Below, piece after piece: positions 46,266-56,194 of a DNA stretch of 64,000 nt (positions are counted from its first letter, which is position 1; each line of letters opens with the position of its first letter). The position numbers and the translations under genes are program-made. The notes under the pieces were generated by a model. The model searched no databases. It saw only the letters and a list, made by a program, of their open reading frames with translations, and was not told where the DNA came from. The stretch comes from an uncultured bacterium (lineage in GTDB: Bacteria; UBP6; UBA1177), in contig CAJOFY010000006.1 of the NCBI GenBank assembly GCA_905233945.1, forward strand, positions 1-64,000, written 5' to 3'.

Positions 46266-49200
46266 ATGAAGATGAAGATGAAGAAAGTCATGTTTTTGAT
46301 TTCAGTGTTTTTTATGGTTTTTCTTTTTGTTTCGACTGATTTTGCCGAACCGGTTTCGGGAGACAATTTTACCAAAGAGAAAAATGAAATGATGGTGGAA
46401 TCATTGAAAATAGCGGCGGAAGGCGGCAATGTCGAATCTCAAATGAACCTGGGAGAGATATATTATTACGGCTTGGGTGTGAAAGCTGATCCGAATGAAG
46501 CCGCAAAATGGTACCTTAAAGCAGCAGAACAGGGTGACGTGAAATCTCAGAGTATGCTGGCATCCATGTATATGGCCGGATTCGGCGTAAAACAGGACAC
46601 GGGTACGGGCTTGAAATGGCTGAAAAAAGCGGCTGAACAGGGTGATGAGATCTCTCAGTTCGGGCTTGGAATAATGCATCTGCTCGGTTCAGATGATCCA
46701 AAAATGCCGCAGGATGACAAGGAAGCTGCAAAATGGTTCAAAAAGGCGGCAGAAAAAGATTTTTACCCTGCTATGGTCAAGCTGGCTGAAATGTATTCTG
46801 CCGGTGTCGGAGTTGATAAGGACGAAAAAGAGGCTGCAAAATGGCGTGAGAAGGCCAAAAAAGTAGAAGGAAACTATACGGAAAGTCAGCGGGCTTTGGC
46901 AAAAGGGGATATGTCAGGAGCTTTTAAAGGCTGGATAAAAGAAACCGAAGCAGGTGATGTCGCAGCTAATTCAAATTTGAATATGTTGAAGAAAATGGGA
47001 CATTGGGACGGAAAATCCAAAGACCAGGAATTCGCCGTAACAGGTAAAATGGATCCGGAAGAAATGAGGGCGGCACTCAAGTATGTGTCGGAAGGAAAAT
47101 ATGATGAGGCGTTGAAATTATACGGAAAAGCGGCTGCTAAAGGCGATACTATCGCTAAAGAAAATGTCGAGTGGCTTAAATGGAAATCGAAAACATTGGA
47201 CGAGGTGCTGGAAGCTGCTGAAAACGGTGATGCCGGAGCGCAGTTCGATGCCGGTATGAGATATTGGGAGAAAGAAGATTCCAAAGAAGCTATGAAATGG
47301 TTCTTAAAATCGATGAAACAGGGATTTCTGCTTGCACGGGGTATCCTTAGATTTATGGCGGACGGAATAGTAAATCTGGACAAAATAGTAAAGATTTCCG
47401 GTTATGAATCAAATGCAGAAATTGCGAGAGATCCTTACGGAAATCCGCTGAATAAAGTTTCCGATAGAGAAGAAGTGAAGTCGGAAGATAAGAAAAAGCT
47501 GCTGGAAGCTGCTGAAAACGGGGATGCTGACGCTCAGTCAAAATTGGGAATCATATATTTTCATGATGAAAACAATCCTGAGGAAGCGATAAGGTGGTAT
47601 CTGAAAGCTGCAGAACAGGGAAATGTCACGGCGCAGGTAAATCTGGCAGCATCATATTTTGAAGGCTGGGGTGTAGAGAGAGACCTCAGGGAAGCCTTTA
47701 AATGGTATCTGAAAGCAGCCGAGCAGGGGAATGATATAGCCGAGGATCGCGTCGGATCAATGTATGCTTTAGGAGCTATCGGCGATCCCGATTATGAAGA
47801 AGCAAAAAAGTGGCTCGAAAAGGCGGCAGCAAAAGGATTCGCACATTCCCAGTATCTTCTCGGCAGAATGTATATTAGAGGCGACGGGGTCGAGCGTGAT
47901 GTCAAAAAAGGAATGGTGCTGGTTCGTGAAGCTGTTGAGAAAGGAGAAATTGAGGCTTCAAGATATTTATTAGATTCAGTAAGTTTTTCGGCTGATGCAA
48001 AACTGAAGTCTGAATTGTTTCTGCTTATGGCAAAAGCAGGTTTTTCTGAAGCGCAGTATGCTGTCGGTTATATGTATTACAAAGGCGAGGGGGTAGAAAA
48101 GAATTTCGATGAGGCAATGAAATGGTTTTATGCCGCATCGTATGCCGGTCATGAACAGTCTGTAAAGATAATTAACGAATTTCTTGCGTCGGAAGAAGAT
48201 GGTGATACAAAAGCTCTGAATGATCTTGTAAAAAATCCTTTTAATGCATTGTCTGAAGAAGAATTGCGGCTGAAATTCGAGAAATTTAAGAAGGATGCTT
48301 TGTCGGGGAATGTTAAGGCTCAAACCGCATTGGGAACAGCCTATGCTCTCGGTAAAGGAACTGAAAGAAATTTGGAAGAAGCTGCAAAATGGTATAAAAA
48401 AGCTGCTGAAAACGGTGATGAAGCTGCCTCGGAGCTGTTAAGTAGATTGGAGGAACAACAGAGGAAAGACACGGAAAGCAATGCCGGAGAGCCTCTGAAA
48501 TCAACAGAAAAGAAAAGCAAAAACCCTAAGAAATTTCTGATTGTTTTAATAGCTTTGATAGCTTTGATAGCTCTGGTTGTTGTAAGTAGAAATTCGAAAA
48601 TTAAAGCCAAAACGCAATACAGTATCGGCGAAAATTATGAAAAAGAACATAATTTTGAAGAAGCATTAAATTGCTATAAAAAAGCGGCGGAGCTGGGTTT
48701 GCCCGAGGCGCAGCATAAACTGGGCTCTATTTATTACTCAGCAAAAAGTTTCGAAGAAGCCTTCGAATGGTATAAGAAAGCTGCTGAACATGACAATGCC
48801 GAAGCACAGGCCGGTTTGGGACTCATGTATTACAACGGCGAAGGTGTAGAAAAGAACATTGAAGAAGCGCTCAAATGGCTGAAAAAAGCGGCTGAAAACG
48901 GAGTGGTTGAAGCGCAGAGCAGTTTGGGTGATATTTATTTCAACGAAGAAGACGGCATGCAGGACTATAAAGAAGCGTTCAACTGGTTCTATAGTGCCGC
49001 ACAGAAGAATGACGCACATGCCCAGTACTGTCTCGCAGGCATGTACTACAACGGAACTTTTGTGGATAAAAACTACAACGATGCTTTCAAATGGTTTCTC
49101 AGAGCGGCGGAACGTGATAATGCGGCTGCCCAGTTTGAATTGGGAAGAATGTTTGAAAACGGCGAAGGTGTCGAGCAAAACTGGGGCGGAGCCTTGAAAT

Positions 49201-49640
49201 GGTATAGAATGGCAGCAAAGAACGGAGAAGAAAGAGCTGCTGAAAAATTAAAGGAACTTGGCGAAGCTGCTGCAGCGCATGACGAAGGGATTCGTACCGT
49301 GGAATACAGCGGCAGCGAACAGGTTCCGTCAGCTCAGGAAGTATTGAAAACGCTGGTAGAAGCTGCTGAAAACGGAGACGAATTTGCTAAAGAAATTCTG
49401 AAATCCATAGAAAAGAAAGGTTTCTTTGAATCTAATGATGATGAGGAGCTGTATGAAGATGCGGAGGAGCCTGATTCCGAGACTGAACCTGAAGATGCAG
49501 TGACGGATGAAGCCGTGGCAAAAGAGAGTGAAATTGTGCAGGAAGCCGATGAAACGGAAAAACGCGGTTCGCTTTCTGATGCAGTGCATAAAGTCACGAC
49601 GGAGCACTCGGAAGAGCAAAAAACCGCAAAGAAGCCCTGA
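46266..49640 (+). CDS. Sel1-repeat protein with signal peptide and internal TM helix
   Basis: Many A..G...AQ..LG.(M/I)Y..G.GV.....EA.KW..KAAE units; TM FLIVLIALIALIALVVVS. Confidence 0.92.
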   Translation: MKMKMKKVMFLISVFFMVFLFVSTDFAEPVSGDNFTKEKNEMMVESLKIAAEGGNVESQMNLGEIYYYGLGVKADPNEAAKWYLKAAEQGDVKSQSMLASMYMAGFGVKQDTGTGLKWLKKAAEQGDEISQFGLGIMHLLGSDDPKMPQDDKEAAKWFKKAAEKDFYPAMVKLAEMYSAGVGVDKDEKEAAKWREKAKKVEGNYTESQRALAKGDMSGAFKGWIKETEAGDVAANSNLNMLKKMGHWDGKSKDQEFAVTGKMDPEEMRAALKYVSEGKYDEALKLYGKAAAKGDTIAKENVEWLKWKSKTLDEVLEAAENGDAGAQFDAGMRYWEKEDSKEAMKWFLKSMKQGFLLARGILRFMADGIVNLDKIVKISGYESNAEIARDPYGNPLNKVSDREEVKSEDKKKLLEAAENGDADAQSKLGIIYFHDENNPEEAIRWYLKAAEQGNVTAQVNLAASYFEGWGVERDLREAFKWYLKAAEQGNDIAEDRVGSMYALGAIGDPDYEEAKKWLEKAAAKGFAHSQYLLGRMYIRGDGVERDVKKGMVLVREAVEKGEIEASRYLLDSVSFSADAKLKSELFLLMAKAGFSEAQYAVGYMYYKGEGVEKNFDEAMKWFYAASYAGHEQSVKIINEFLASEEDGDTKALNDLVKNPFNALSEEELRLKFEKFKKDALSGNVKAQTALGTAYALGKGTERNLEEAAKWYKKAAENGDEAASELLSRLEEQQRKDTESNAGEPLKSTEKKSKNPKKFLIVLIALIALIALVVVSRNSKIKAKTQYSIGENYEKEHNFEEALNCYKKAAELGLPEAQHKLGSIYYSAKSFEEAFEWYKKAAEHDNAEAQAGLGLMYYNGEGVEKNIEEALKWLKKAAENGVVEAQSSLGDIYFNEEDGMQDYKEAFNWFYSAAQKNDAHAQYCLAGMYYNGTFVDKNYNDAFKWFLRAAERDNAAAQFELGRMFENGEGVEQNWGGALKWYRMAAKNGEERAAEKLKELGEAAAAHDEGIRTVEYSGSEQVPSAQEVLKTLVEAAENGDEFAKEILKSIEKKGFFESNDDEELYEDAEEPDSETEPEDAVTDEAVAKESEIVQEADETEKRGSLSDAVHKVTTEHSEEQKTAKKP

Positions 49641-49820
49641 AATGGCTGAAAAAAGCAGCGGAACAGGATGATGATGATGCTGAAACAGTATTGGAGTCGC
49701 ACGGAAAGGCAGCACCGGAAACAATGACTGATATTGTTGAGAGAATCTTTAAAAGTCCGCATTTCTAATCAGTTCGGCAGGCTGTTTTTTATTGTTTCAA
49801 AGCCGGAAAAATGAAAGAAA

Positions 49821-50255
49821 TTATCTTTTCAGTTTTTTTACCGCTTCAATTGCGGCTGAGGTTGAAAATCCGCGTGAAATAAGTTTTGGAACGAGTTTTT
49901 CCTTCTCACAGTTTCCAAGTTTCATGAGAGCTTTTTCTGCTGCTGCGAGTTCTTCTTCAAAAGGGTAGAAATCGCTCAGGTTTTTTGATGAAATGATGGC
50001 TGAACACCCTTTTTCGTAGAGTTTCTGCTTTAAATAGTTGATTCCTTTTCCTTTTGCCGCTATTTCTGCAACATATCTGCGGAGAACTTTTTCGTCATCC
50101 AAGTATTTGAATTTGTTTAGCTTTTCAATTGCTGAAGCTGTTTCTTCAGTAGTTGCTCCCTTTGCAATGATTTTCTGCCTGATTTCTTCAGAAAAATAGT
50201 CTCTTCTTGCAAGAAGTCTGCACGCGAAATCGAAAAATTTAGCTGTGGAATCCAT
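49821..50255 (-). CDS. recX: Regulatory protein RecX
   Basis: ACRLLARRDYFSEEIRQKIIAKGAT...FKYLDDEKVLRRYVAE...KGKGINYLKQKLYEKG. Confidence 0.88.
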   Translation of the reverse strand: MDSTAKFFDFACRLLARRDYFSEEIRQKIIAKGATTEETASAIEKLNKFKYLDDEKVLRRYVAEIAAKGKGINYLKQKLYEKGCSAIISSKNLSDFYPFEEELAAAEKALMKLGNCEKEKLVPKLISRGFSTSAAIEAVKKLKR

Positions 50256-50257
50256 GA

Positions 50258-50827
50258 TTAAAGTTTTCCAAGCCCCAATTCTTCGGAACTTTCCTTCATT
50301 CCTTCAAGAACTATCGTGATGAAATCTTCAAGCGAAAGCGGGAAGTTTTCGGTCGCGGTCGCAATCTGATCACGGTTTGCACCTGCGGCGAAACGTTTTT
50401 CCTTGAAGCGTTTCATGACAAAACCCATATCTAAAAAATGGATGTTTTTTGTCGGCGACATGAGGACGCATGCGGTAATGAAGCCGGTCGTCGGATCGAC
50501 TGCGTAAAGCGCTTTTCCCATATTTGTCGTTGCGGGAATATTGCCGGAGTGCATGACTATCGCGTCAAGGATTTCGCTGTCGTCAAAACCGAGTTTCCGC
50601 AGGATTTCACCCGTGAGAAGCCCGTGTTTCGGAAAGTTGTCCTTGGTTTCTTCGTAGTCGAGGTCGTGGAGAAGCCCTGACATCGCCCATCTTTCCTCAT
50701 CTTTTTCGCCTAAAAACTGAGCCATTTTTCTCATTCCGGCTTCGACGGCGATGCTGTGTTTTATGAGATTTTTGTTCGGCAGATGCTGCCCCAGAAGTTC
50801 AAGTGCTTCGTTTCTATTCATCGTCAT
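50258..50827 (-). CDS. HD-domain (HDIG) protein
   Basis: NKNLIKHSIAVEAGMRKMAQ...GLLHDLDYEETK...KHGLLTGEIL. Confidence 0.9.
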   Translation of the reverse strand: MTMNRNEALELLGQHLPNKNLIKHSIAVEAGMRKMAQFLGEKDEERWAMSGLLHDLDYEETKDNFPKHGLLTGEILRKLGFDDSEILDAIVMHSGNIPATTNMGKALYAVDPTTGFITACVLMSPTKNIHFLDMGFVMKRFKEKRFAAGANRDQIATATENFPLSLEDFITIVLEGMKESSEELGLGKL

Positions 50828-51227
50828 CCTCGTCTTTTTTGAACGGTAAAGAGTCCTTTGCAGCCTGATTTGATGCGGCGAGTATCACATTTTTCCTCGA
50901 TTTTTTCCGCTCTTCGATTTTGTGCTTCGATTCACATTCCTTGCACCAGATTTTTCCGTTTTCTCTTTTCGGAGCGTAAAACGCATGTCTGAATTCCCCG
51001 CAGATGTCGCAGATGAAGTCAAACATATATTTTTCATTTTTCGGGTCGAAAACCTTTTTGATTTTGCCCTCTTTCCGGCTTTTGTGCATTTCTTTCAGGC
51101 ATTCGTCGCAGTAATAGTCCCTGTGACCGTCGGCAACGAAGGGAACAAAATATTCCTTCCCGCATTTGGCACAGACAACTTTTGTTGCTGTTTGTGTCGT
51201 TTTTTCCTTTTTCATTGGTTCCTCCAA
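50814..51227 (-). CDS. Zinc-ribbon (CxxC repeat) protein
   Basis: VCAKCGKEY...YYCDECLKEM...FICDICGEFR...IWCKECESKH. Confidence 0.8.
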   Translation of the reverse strand: MEEPMKKEKTTQTATKVVCAKCGKEYFVPFVADGHRDYYCDECLKEMHKSRKEGKIKKVFDPKNEKYMFDFICDICGEFRHAFYAPKRENGKIWCKECESKHKIEERKKSRKNVILAASNQAAKDSLPFKKDEDDDE

Positions 51228-51382
51228 TCAAAAAAAACGGCGAATAATACGACTTTTTTAAAAATCGGCAAGGGAATTCAGGTAAAAGCGGACGTTTTAA
51301 CTTTGCGCTTACAATTTTGCGTCTAAAATTTATTTATCTGAACAAGTGTGTATAATTCCGCGTTTTTGCGGAGGAGACTGCA

Positions 51383-52177
51383 GTGAATTTTGTAGAGCGC
51401 ACAGGCTCAAAAGCGATAATTGCTTTTAAAAACGTATCTGGTTTCTGTATTTTTTGTCTGAAATGTCTCCGCGAGTTCCTGCAGGGGTCGTTCTTCAACC
51501 GCGCGGCGTTCGATGTTCTTGTTATGCAGATATTTTTCACTGCATACCAGCTTTTCGCGTTTTTTGCGCTGCTGAGCGTTGTCTGCGGCAGTATTTTCAT
51601 CGGAATTATTTTTCACGCTGTCAAAAGTCTGGGACTTGTCCAGTATCTGGGTGACATCATCATGGGCATCGTCGTTCTCGAGATTTCACCGCTGATTACA
51701 GTCGTTCTTCTTGCTCTGCGGAGTTCGTCGGCAATAAACTCAGAAATCGCCGTAATGAAGGTCAACCGCGAGATAGACGCGCTGGAATCGTTCAAAATCG
51801 ACCCTGTTGTCTATCTTTTTCTTCCGAGAATCATAAGTTTTATCATCAGTGTTACGGTTCTTTCGTCGCTTTTCGCGATTATTGTCCTTTTCAGCGGATT
51901 TTTGTTCAGCAGTGCAATGTTCGACATGAGCGGCGGTATGTTTGTTGACATGATTGCAAAATCAATTACGGTTTTTGATATAATTCTGTTTTATATAAAA
52001 AGTGTGTTCTTCGGCTTTTTTATCTCTGTTATCCCGCTTTACAACGGATGGAGAACAGAATACCGCTCAACCGATATACCGGTTTCGGTTCTGCACGGAA
52101 TGATGGGTGTTTTCATGTCGATAGTCATTGTGGAGGTGGTATCATTAGTGGCAAGATTCTTCCTCAATTCTTTGTGA
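51383..52177 (+). CDS. MlaE-family ABC transporter permease
   Basis: LEISPLITVVLLALRSSSAINSEIAVMKVNREIDALESFKIDPVVYLFLPRIISFIISV. Confidence 0.88.
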   Translation: MNFVERTGSKAIIAFKNVSGFCIFCLKCLREFLQGSFFNRAAFDVLVMQIFFTAYQLFAFFALLSVVCGSIFIGIIFHAVKSLGLVQYLGDIIMGIVVLEISPLITVVLLALRSSSAINSEIAVMKVNREIDALESFKIDPVVYLFLPRIISFIISVTVLSSLFAIIVLFSGFLFSSAMFDMSGGMFVDMIAKSITVFDIILFYIKSVFFGFFISVIPLYNGWRTEYRSTDIPVSVLHGMMGVFMSIVIVEVVSLVARFFLNSL

Positions 52178-52602
52178 GTGAAAGAGCTCTCAAAGACCGT
52201 ATCTCCGCTTTGTGCACGGAGAAAAACGTCGGTTTGGTCTCGCCTGACATCCCTCTGCTTTCAAACCTCAGCGTATATGACAACATTGCGCTTGTCTCGC
52301 GTTATCTGACTGATGAAAAAGATGAACAAATTCAAGAAGTTATTGTGCATCAGCTTGATATGCTGCAAATAGCGGATGCAAAATTGAAAAAGCCTTTTCA
52401 GCTTGATGCAGAGACGATTTTCAAGGTCAAACTGCTCCGGGCGCTGAGACTTCAGAATTCTTTCACGATCATAGACCGCCCGTTTGTAATGCTCAACACT
52501 ATCGCGGACATTTCTCCTGTCGCAAAAATGATTGAAATCCTTGCCGAATATGCGGGAGAAGGGGCATTTTTCGATTTTGAGTGGAATAAATCAAAATATT
52601 AA
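52174..52602 (+). CDS. Truncated MlaF-like ATPase homologue without P-loop
   Basis: GTG start with 4-bp GTGA overlap; LVSPDIPLLSNLSVYDNIALVSRYL resembles the MlaF Q-loop region; no GxxGxGKS. Confidence 0.6.
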   Translation: MSERALKDRISALCTEKNVGLVSPDIPLLSNLSVYDNIALVSRYLTDEKDEQIQEVIVHQLDMLQIADAKLKKPFQLDAETIFKVKLLRALRLQNSFTIIDRPFVMLNTIADISPVAKMIEILAEYAGEGAFFDFEWNKSKY

Positions 52603-52604
52603 CG

Positions 52605-52700
52605 TCACGCCGTTACGTCGTGTCGTCGTCACGTCGATGCGCCGCTGTCGATATTTCGAAATTTCGAGATTTCGATATTTCGACAAGAATTGCGGCGCGG
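52605..52700. repeat. CGATATTTCGAAATTTCGA-type palindromic intergenic element, copy 1
   Basis: tgtcgatatttcgaaatttcgagatttcgatatttcgaca flanked by CGTCACGTCGT blocks. Confidence 0.8.
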
Positions 52701-52702
52701 AA

Positions 52703-54073
52703 TTAAATGTGGATTGCTCTTCCCAAAGCGCCCAAAAGCGCTTCCAAAGATGCTTCCGAAAGGGTGGGGTGCGGATGGATAGATTCGATGATCTCTTCGG
52801 CGGTGAGACCAGCGTTCATTGCCGGAATGAATTCAGAAATGAGGTCCGTCGCGCCGTTTCCGATGATGTGGACACCGAGGATTTTATGGGTTTCCTCATC
52901 GATTATGACTTTCACGAAACCGGTCGTGTGGTTTGAAGCGACCGCTTTTCCGTTAGCGCTGAAGGGGAATTTGCCGACTTTGAACTTGAGTCCTTTTTCG
53001 GCAGCCTGAGCCTCTTTGAGACCCATCGACGCGATCGAGGGAGTGCAGTAGATGCAAGCCGGATTGTAAAGGTAGTTTATCGGTTTGAGGTCTTTCATTC
53101 CGGCGATCTGCTCGACTGCAAGGATGCCTTCGTGTTCCGCTGTGTGAGCGAGCATCGGGGTGAAGATCACGTCACCGACCGCGTATATTCCTGGAACATT
53201 CGTGCGGCAGAATTCGTCAACCGGGATGAATCCGCGTCTGTCGGGAGTGATCCCGGCAGCTTCGAGGTTGAGTTTTGCCGTGTTCGGAGAACGTCCGACG
53301 CATGAAAGGACCTGCTCTGCCTCAACGACGTTTCCGTTTGCGAGGGTAAGGGTTACACCGGTATCGGTCTTTTCCGCTTTTTCGACGGAAGTGCCTGTAA
53401 TTATTTTGATTTTTTTCTTCTTAAACTCTTTCGTGAGCTCTTTGGAAACGTCGGCGTCTTCCATCGGGATTATCGTGTTCATCGCTTCGATAATCGTTAC
53501 TTCGACTCCGAAAGTGCGGTAGACGAATCCGAGCTCGACTCCGATTACGCCGCCGCCGATTATAGCGAGGCTTTTCGGCAGTTTAGCCTGGAAAAGAGCC
53601 TGGTCGGAACTGATTATTTTTCTGTTGTCGATCGAGAAATTGGGGAAATCGCGGACAACAGAACCCGTTGCGATGATGATGTTTTCCGCCTCAAACTCGG
53701 TTTCTCCTGCTTTTACGGTGTGCGGAGAAGTGAAGACAGCCTCTGCCTGAACGTGGCGGACATTGTTTTTCTTGAAGAGATAGGCGATCCCCATTCTGTT
53801 CTTTGCCGCCGCGTTTTTCGCGTGCTCGTTTACTTTTGTCCAGTCAAATTCAGCATTTGCGGTGATTCCAAACGCTTCTGCGCTCAGAATCGAATTGAAA
53901 GTTTCAGCAGCCGAAATGAGCGCTTTCGTCGGGATGCAGCCGCGGTTGAGGCATGTTCCGCCAAGAAATCCGCGTTCGATGACAACTGGTTCAAGACCGA
54001 GCTGAGCCGCTCTGATTGCAGCCACGTATCCGCCGGGACCTGCGCCGATGATGAGAAGTTTTACTTTTTCCAT
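52703..54073 (-). CDS. lpdA: Dihydrolipoyl dehydrogenase
   Basis: GAGPGGYVAAIRAAQLG...GGTCLNRGCIPTKALI...CVGRSPNT...GVHIIGNGATDLISE...HPHPTLSE. Confidence 0.96.
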   Translation of the reverse strand: MEKVKLLIIGAGPGGYVAAIRAAQLGLEPVVIERGFLGGTCLNRGCIPTKALISAAETFNSILSAEAFGITANAEFDWTKVNEHAKNAAAKNRMGIAYLFKKNNVRHVQAEAVFTSPHTVKAGETEFEAENIIIATGSVVRDFPNFSIDNRKIISSDQALFQAKLPKSLAIIGGGVIGVELGFVYRTFGVEVTIIEAMNTIIPMEDADVSKELTKEFKKKKIKIITGTSVEKAEKTDTGVTLTLANGNVVEAEQVLSCVGRSPNTAKLNLEAAGITPDRRGFIPVDEFCRTNVPGIYAVGDVIFTPMLAHTAEHEGILAVEQIAGMKDLKPINYLYNPACIYCTPSIASMGLKEAQAAEKGLKFKVGKFPFSANGKAVASNHTTGFVKVIIDEETHKILGVHIIGNGATDLISEFIPAMNAGLTAEEIIESIHPHPTLSEASLEALLGALGRAIHI

Positions 54074-54150
54074 ATTTCCCTCCTTAAAAATAAAAAAGAA
54101 TCAACAAATTGCGTGCAATGTTAGGAAAAAGCGGGGAAAAGGCAACTTTT

Positions 54151-54242
54151 ATTGCCGCCGAATATTTGTCGATATTTCGATATTTCGATATTCGAAATTT
54201 CGACGGCGGCATCGTGACGACGAAACGATGTGACGACGGAAG
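54151..54242. repeat. CGATATTTCGAAATTTCGA-type element, copy 2
   Basis: gccgccg...tcgatatttcgatatttcgatattcgaaatttcgacggcggc plus cgtgacgacgaaacgatgtgacgacgg. Confidence 0.85.
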
Positions 54243-54323
54243 AAAAATTTGCCTTTTTTATTTCAGGTATTACAATGCCAAAGACTTTGTTTTTTTAAGG
54301 TTTGATTTGTTTGGTGCTGTTTT

Positions 54324-55571
54324 ATGGAACTTATTGAAAAACTTGAGATTTTGGGTGCGGCGGCAAAGTTTGACGCAAGCTGTTCTTCAAGCGGGAGCGA
54401 CCGAAAGGGAACCTTTGGCGGTATAGGCAGCGGGCACAAATCCGGGATCTGTCACAGCTGGTCTGCTGACGGAAGGTGCATAAGCCTGCTCAAAGTGCTT
54501 TTCACGAACTACTGCATAAACGACTGCGCATACTGCATAAACAGGCGCAGCAACGACGTGAAGCGGGCAACTTTCACTGTTGACGAACTTGTTCAGCTCA
54601 CGATGAATTTTTACAAAAGAAACTATATCGAAGGGCTTTTTCTGAGTTCAGGAATTATAAAAAATGCCGATTTTACGATGGAAAAGCTGATTGCGGTGGC
54701 GAAAAAACTGCGGACTGAGGAGAATTTCAACGGCTATATTCATTTAAAAGTTATTCCGGGAGCGAGCGATATTCTGATAAAAGAGGCGGGGCTCTATGCC
54801 GACAGAGTTTCTGTAAATATCGAACTTCCCTCGGAAAAAAGTCTGAAACTTCTTACCGAAAAAAGCAGGGAGTCGATCATAAAACCTATGGGTGAAATCT
54901 GCGGAGACATTGTCGAAAACCGCGAGGAGAGGAAAAAAACAAAAAAACTTCCGGTTTTTGCTCCGGCCGGACAGACAACGCAGCTTATTGTCGGCGCGAC
55001 GCCCGAAACCGACCGCAAAATAGTTAAGCTGACGGAGGCTTTCTACAAAAAATTCAGCATGAAAAGGGTCTATTATTCCGCTTTCGTGCCGGTAAATTCC
55101 GACAATCGTCTGCCGGTCGTTTCTCTGCCGCCGCTCGACCGCGAACACAGGCTCTATCAGGCAGACTGGCTCATGCGTTTTTACGGTTTTCAGGCTGACG
55201 AGATCGTGACTGACGAGAATCCGTTTCTCTCTGAAGACATAGATCCGAAGGCGGTATGGGCGATGCGGAACATGCACCTTTTTCCGCTGGAAGTGAACAC
55301 GACCGCTTTTGAAATGATTCTCCGCGTTCCCGGAATAGGGCGGCAGTCGGCAGTCAGAATAGTTTCGGCAAGAAGAAACGGTTCCCTTGATTTCGACGAT
55401 CTCAAACGGATCGGCGTGGTTCTGAAAAGGGCCCGCTATTTCATCACCTGCAAAGGAAAAATGATGTCCGACACTGACCTTTCCGAAAAAAATATTTTCG
55501 AGGCAATGAAATCTACAAGCACGAGAGCGGGAGCGCCAGACCACACAATTGAGCAGCTTTCGTTGTTTTGA
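54324..55571 (+). CDS. Radical SAM protein, putative DNA modification/repair type (TIGR03916-like)
   Basis: LLKVLFTNYCINDCAYCINRRSNDVKRATFTVDELV; C-terminal HhH FEMILRVPGIGRQSAVRIVSARR. Confidence 0.9.
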   Translation: MELIEKLEILGAAAKFDASCSSSGSDRKGTFGGIGSGHKSGICHSWSADGRCISLLKVLFTNYCINDCAYCINRRSNDVKRATFTVDELVQLTMNFYKRNYIEGLFLSSGIIKNADFTMEKLIAVAKKLRTEENFNGYIHLKVIPGASDILIKEAGLYADRVSVNIELPSEKSLKLLTEKSRESIIKPMGEICGDIVENREERKKTKKLPVFAPAGQTTQLIVGATPETDRKIVKLTEAFYKKFSMKRVYYSAFVPVNSDNRLPVVSLPPLDREHRLYQADWLMRFYGFQADEIVTDENPFLSEDIDPKAVWAMRNMHLFPLEVNTTAFEMILRVPGIGRQSAVRIVSARRNGSLDFDDLKRIGVVLKRARYFITCKGKMMSDTDLSEKNIFEAMKSTSTRAGAPDHTIEQLSLF

Positions 55572-55615
55572 ATTTTTTTTAATTTGTGCTATAAATCACG
55601 GCTTTTGTTGATTTA

Positions 55616-56194
55616 TTGGAGAATACAATGGCGGAAGGAATGTTGAGAAGGGACCCGCTCAATAAAATCTGGGTGATTTTTGCTCCTGAAAAGGTGAAAA
55701 CGCTGATTTCTGGAAGTTCTGAAAACGATGCCAAGTTTGATGTAGACCCTTTTGTGCCGGGGCTTGAGTCTGCGACAGGGCCTGATATTCTGAGGCACAA
55801 CGACCCGCTTTATGCAGTCGGCGGATGGTCTTCACGCGTTTTTCCTGCGAAAAATCCTATACTCAGAGTCGAAAACGAAAAAAACGGAAAAGGACACGGG
55901 CTTTATGATTCGATGTCGAGGCTGGGAGCTCACGAAGTCGTTGTCGAAACACCGAAAAGCGGCATAGGTCTCGACCAGCTTTCTGTCGAAGAGATTGCCG
56001 ACGGGATCAAAATCATTTTCGACCGCATCGCTGACCTCAGAAAAGACACGCGTTTCCGCTATATTTCGGTGATAAAAAGCCGCGGCGCCGCAGCCGGCGG
56101 GACTATTGACCACAATTATTCCGAAATAAAGGCCTATCCTTTCATTCCGCCGTTTGTCCGCAATAAACTCGACAACTGCCTTGAATATTCATGA
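55616..56194 (+). CDS. GalT-like N-terminal half
   Basis: MLRRDPLNKIWVIFAPEK...GAHEVVVETPKS...YISVIKSRGAAAGGTIDHNYSEIKAYPFIPP. Confidence 0.75.
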   Translation: MENTMAEGMLRRDPLNKIWVIFAPEKVKTLISGSSENDAKFDVDPFVPGLESATGPDILRHNDPLYAVGGWSSRVFPAKNPILRVENEKNGKGHGLYDSMSRLGAHEVVVETPKSGIGLDQLSVEEIADGIKIIFDRIADLRKDTRFRYISVIKSRGAAAGGTIDHNYSEIKAYPFIPPFVRNKLDNCLEYS

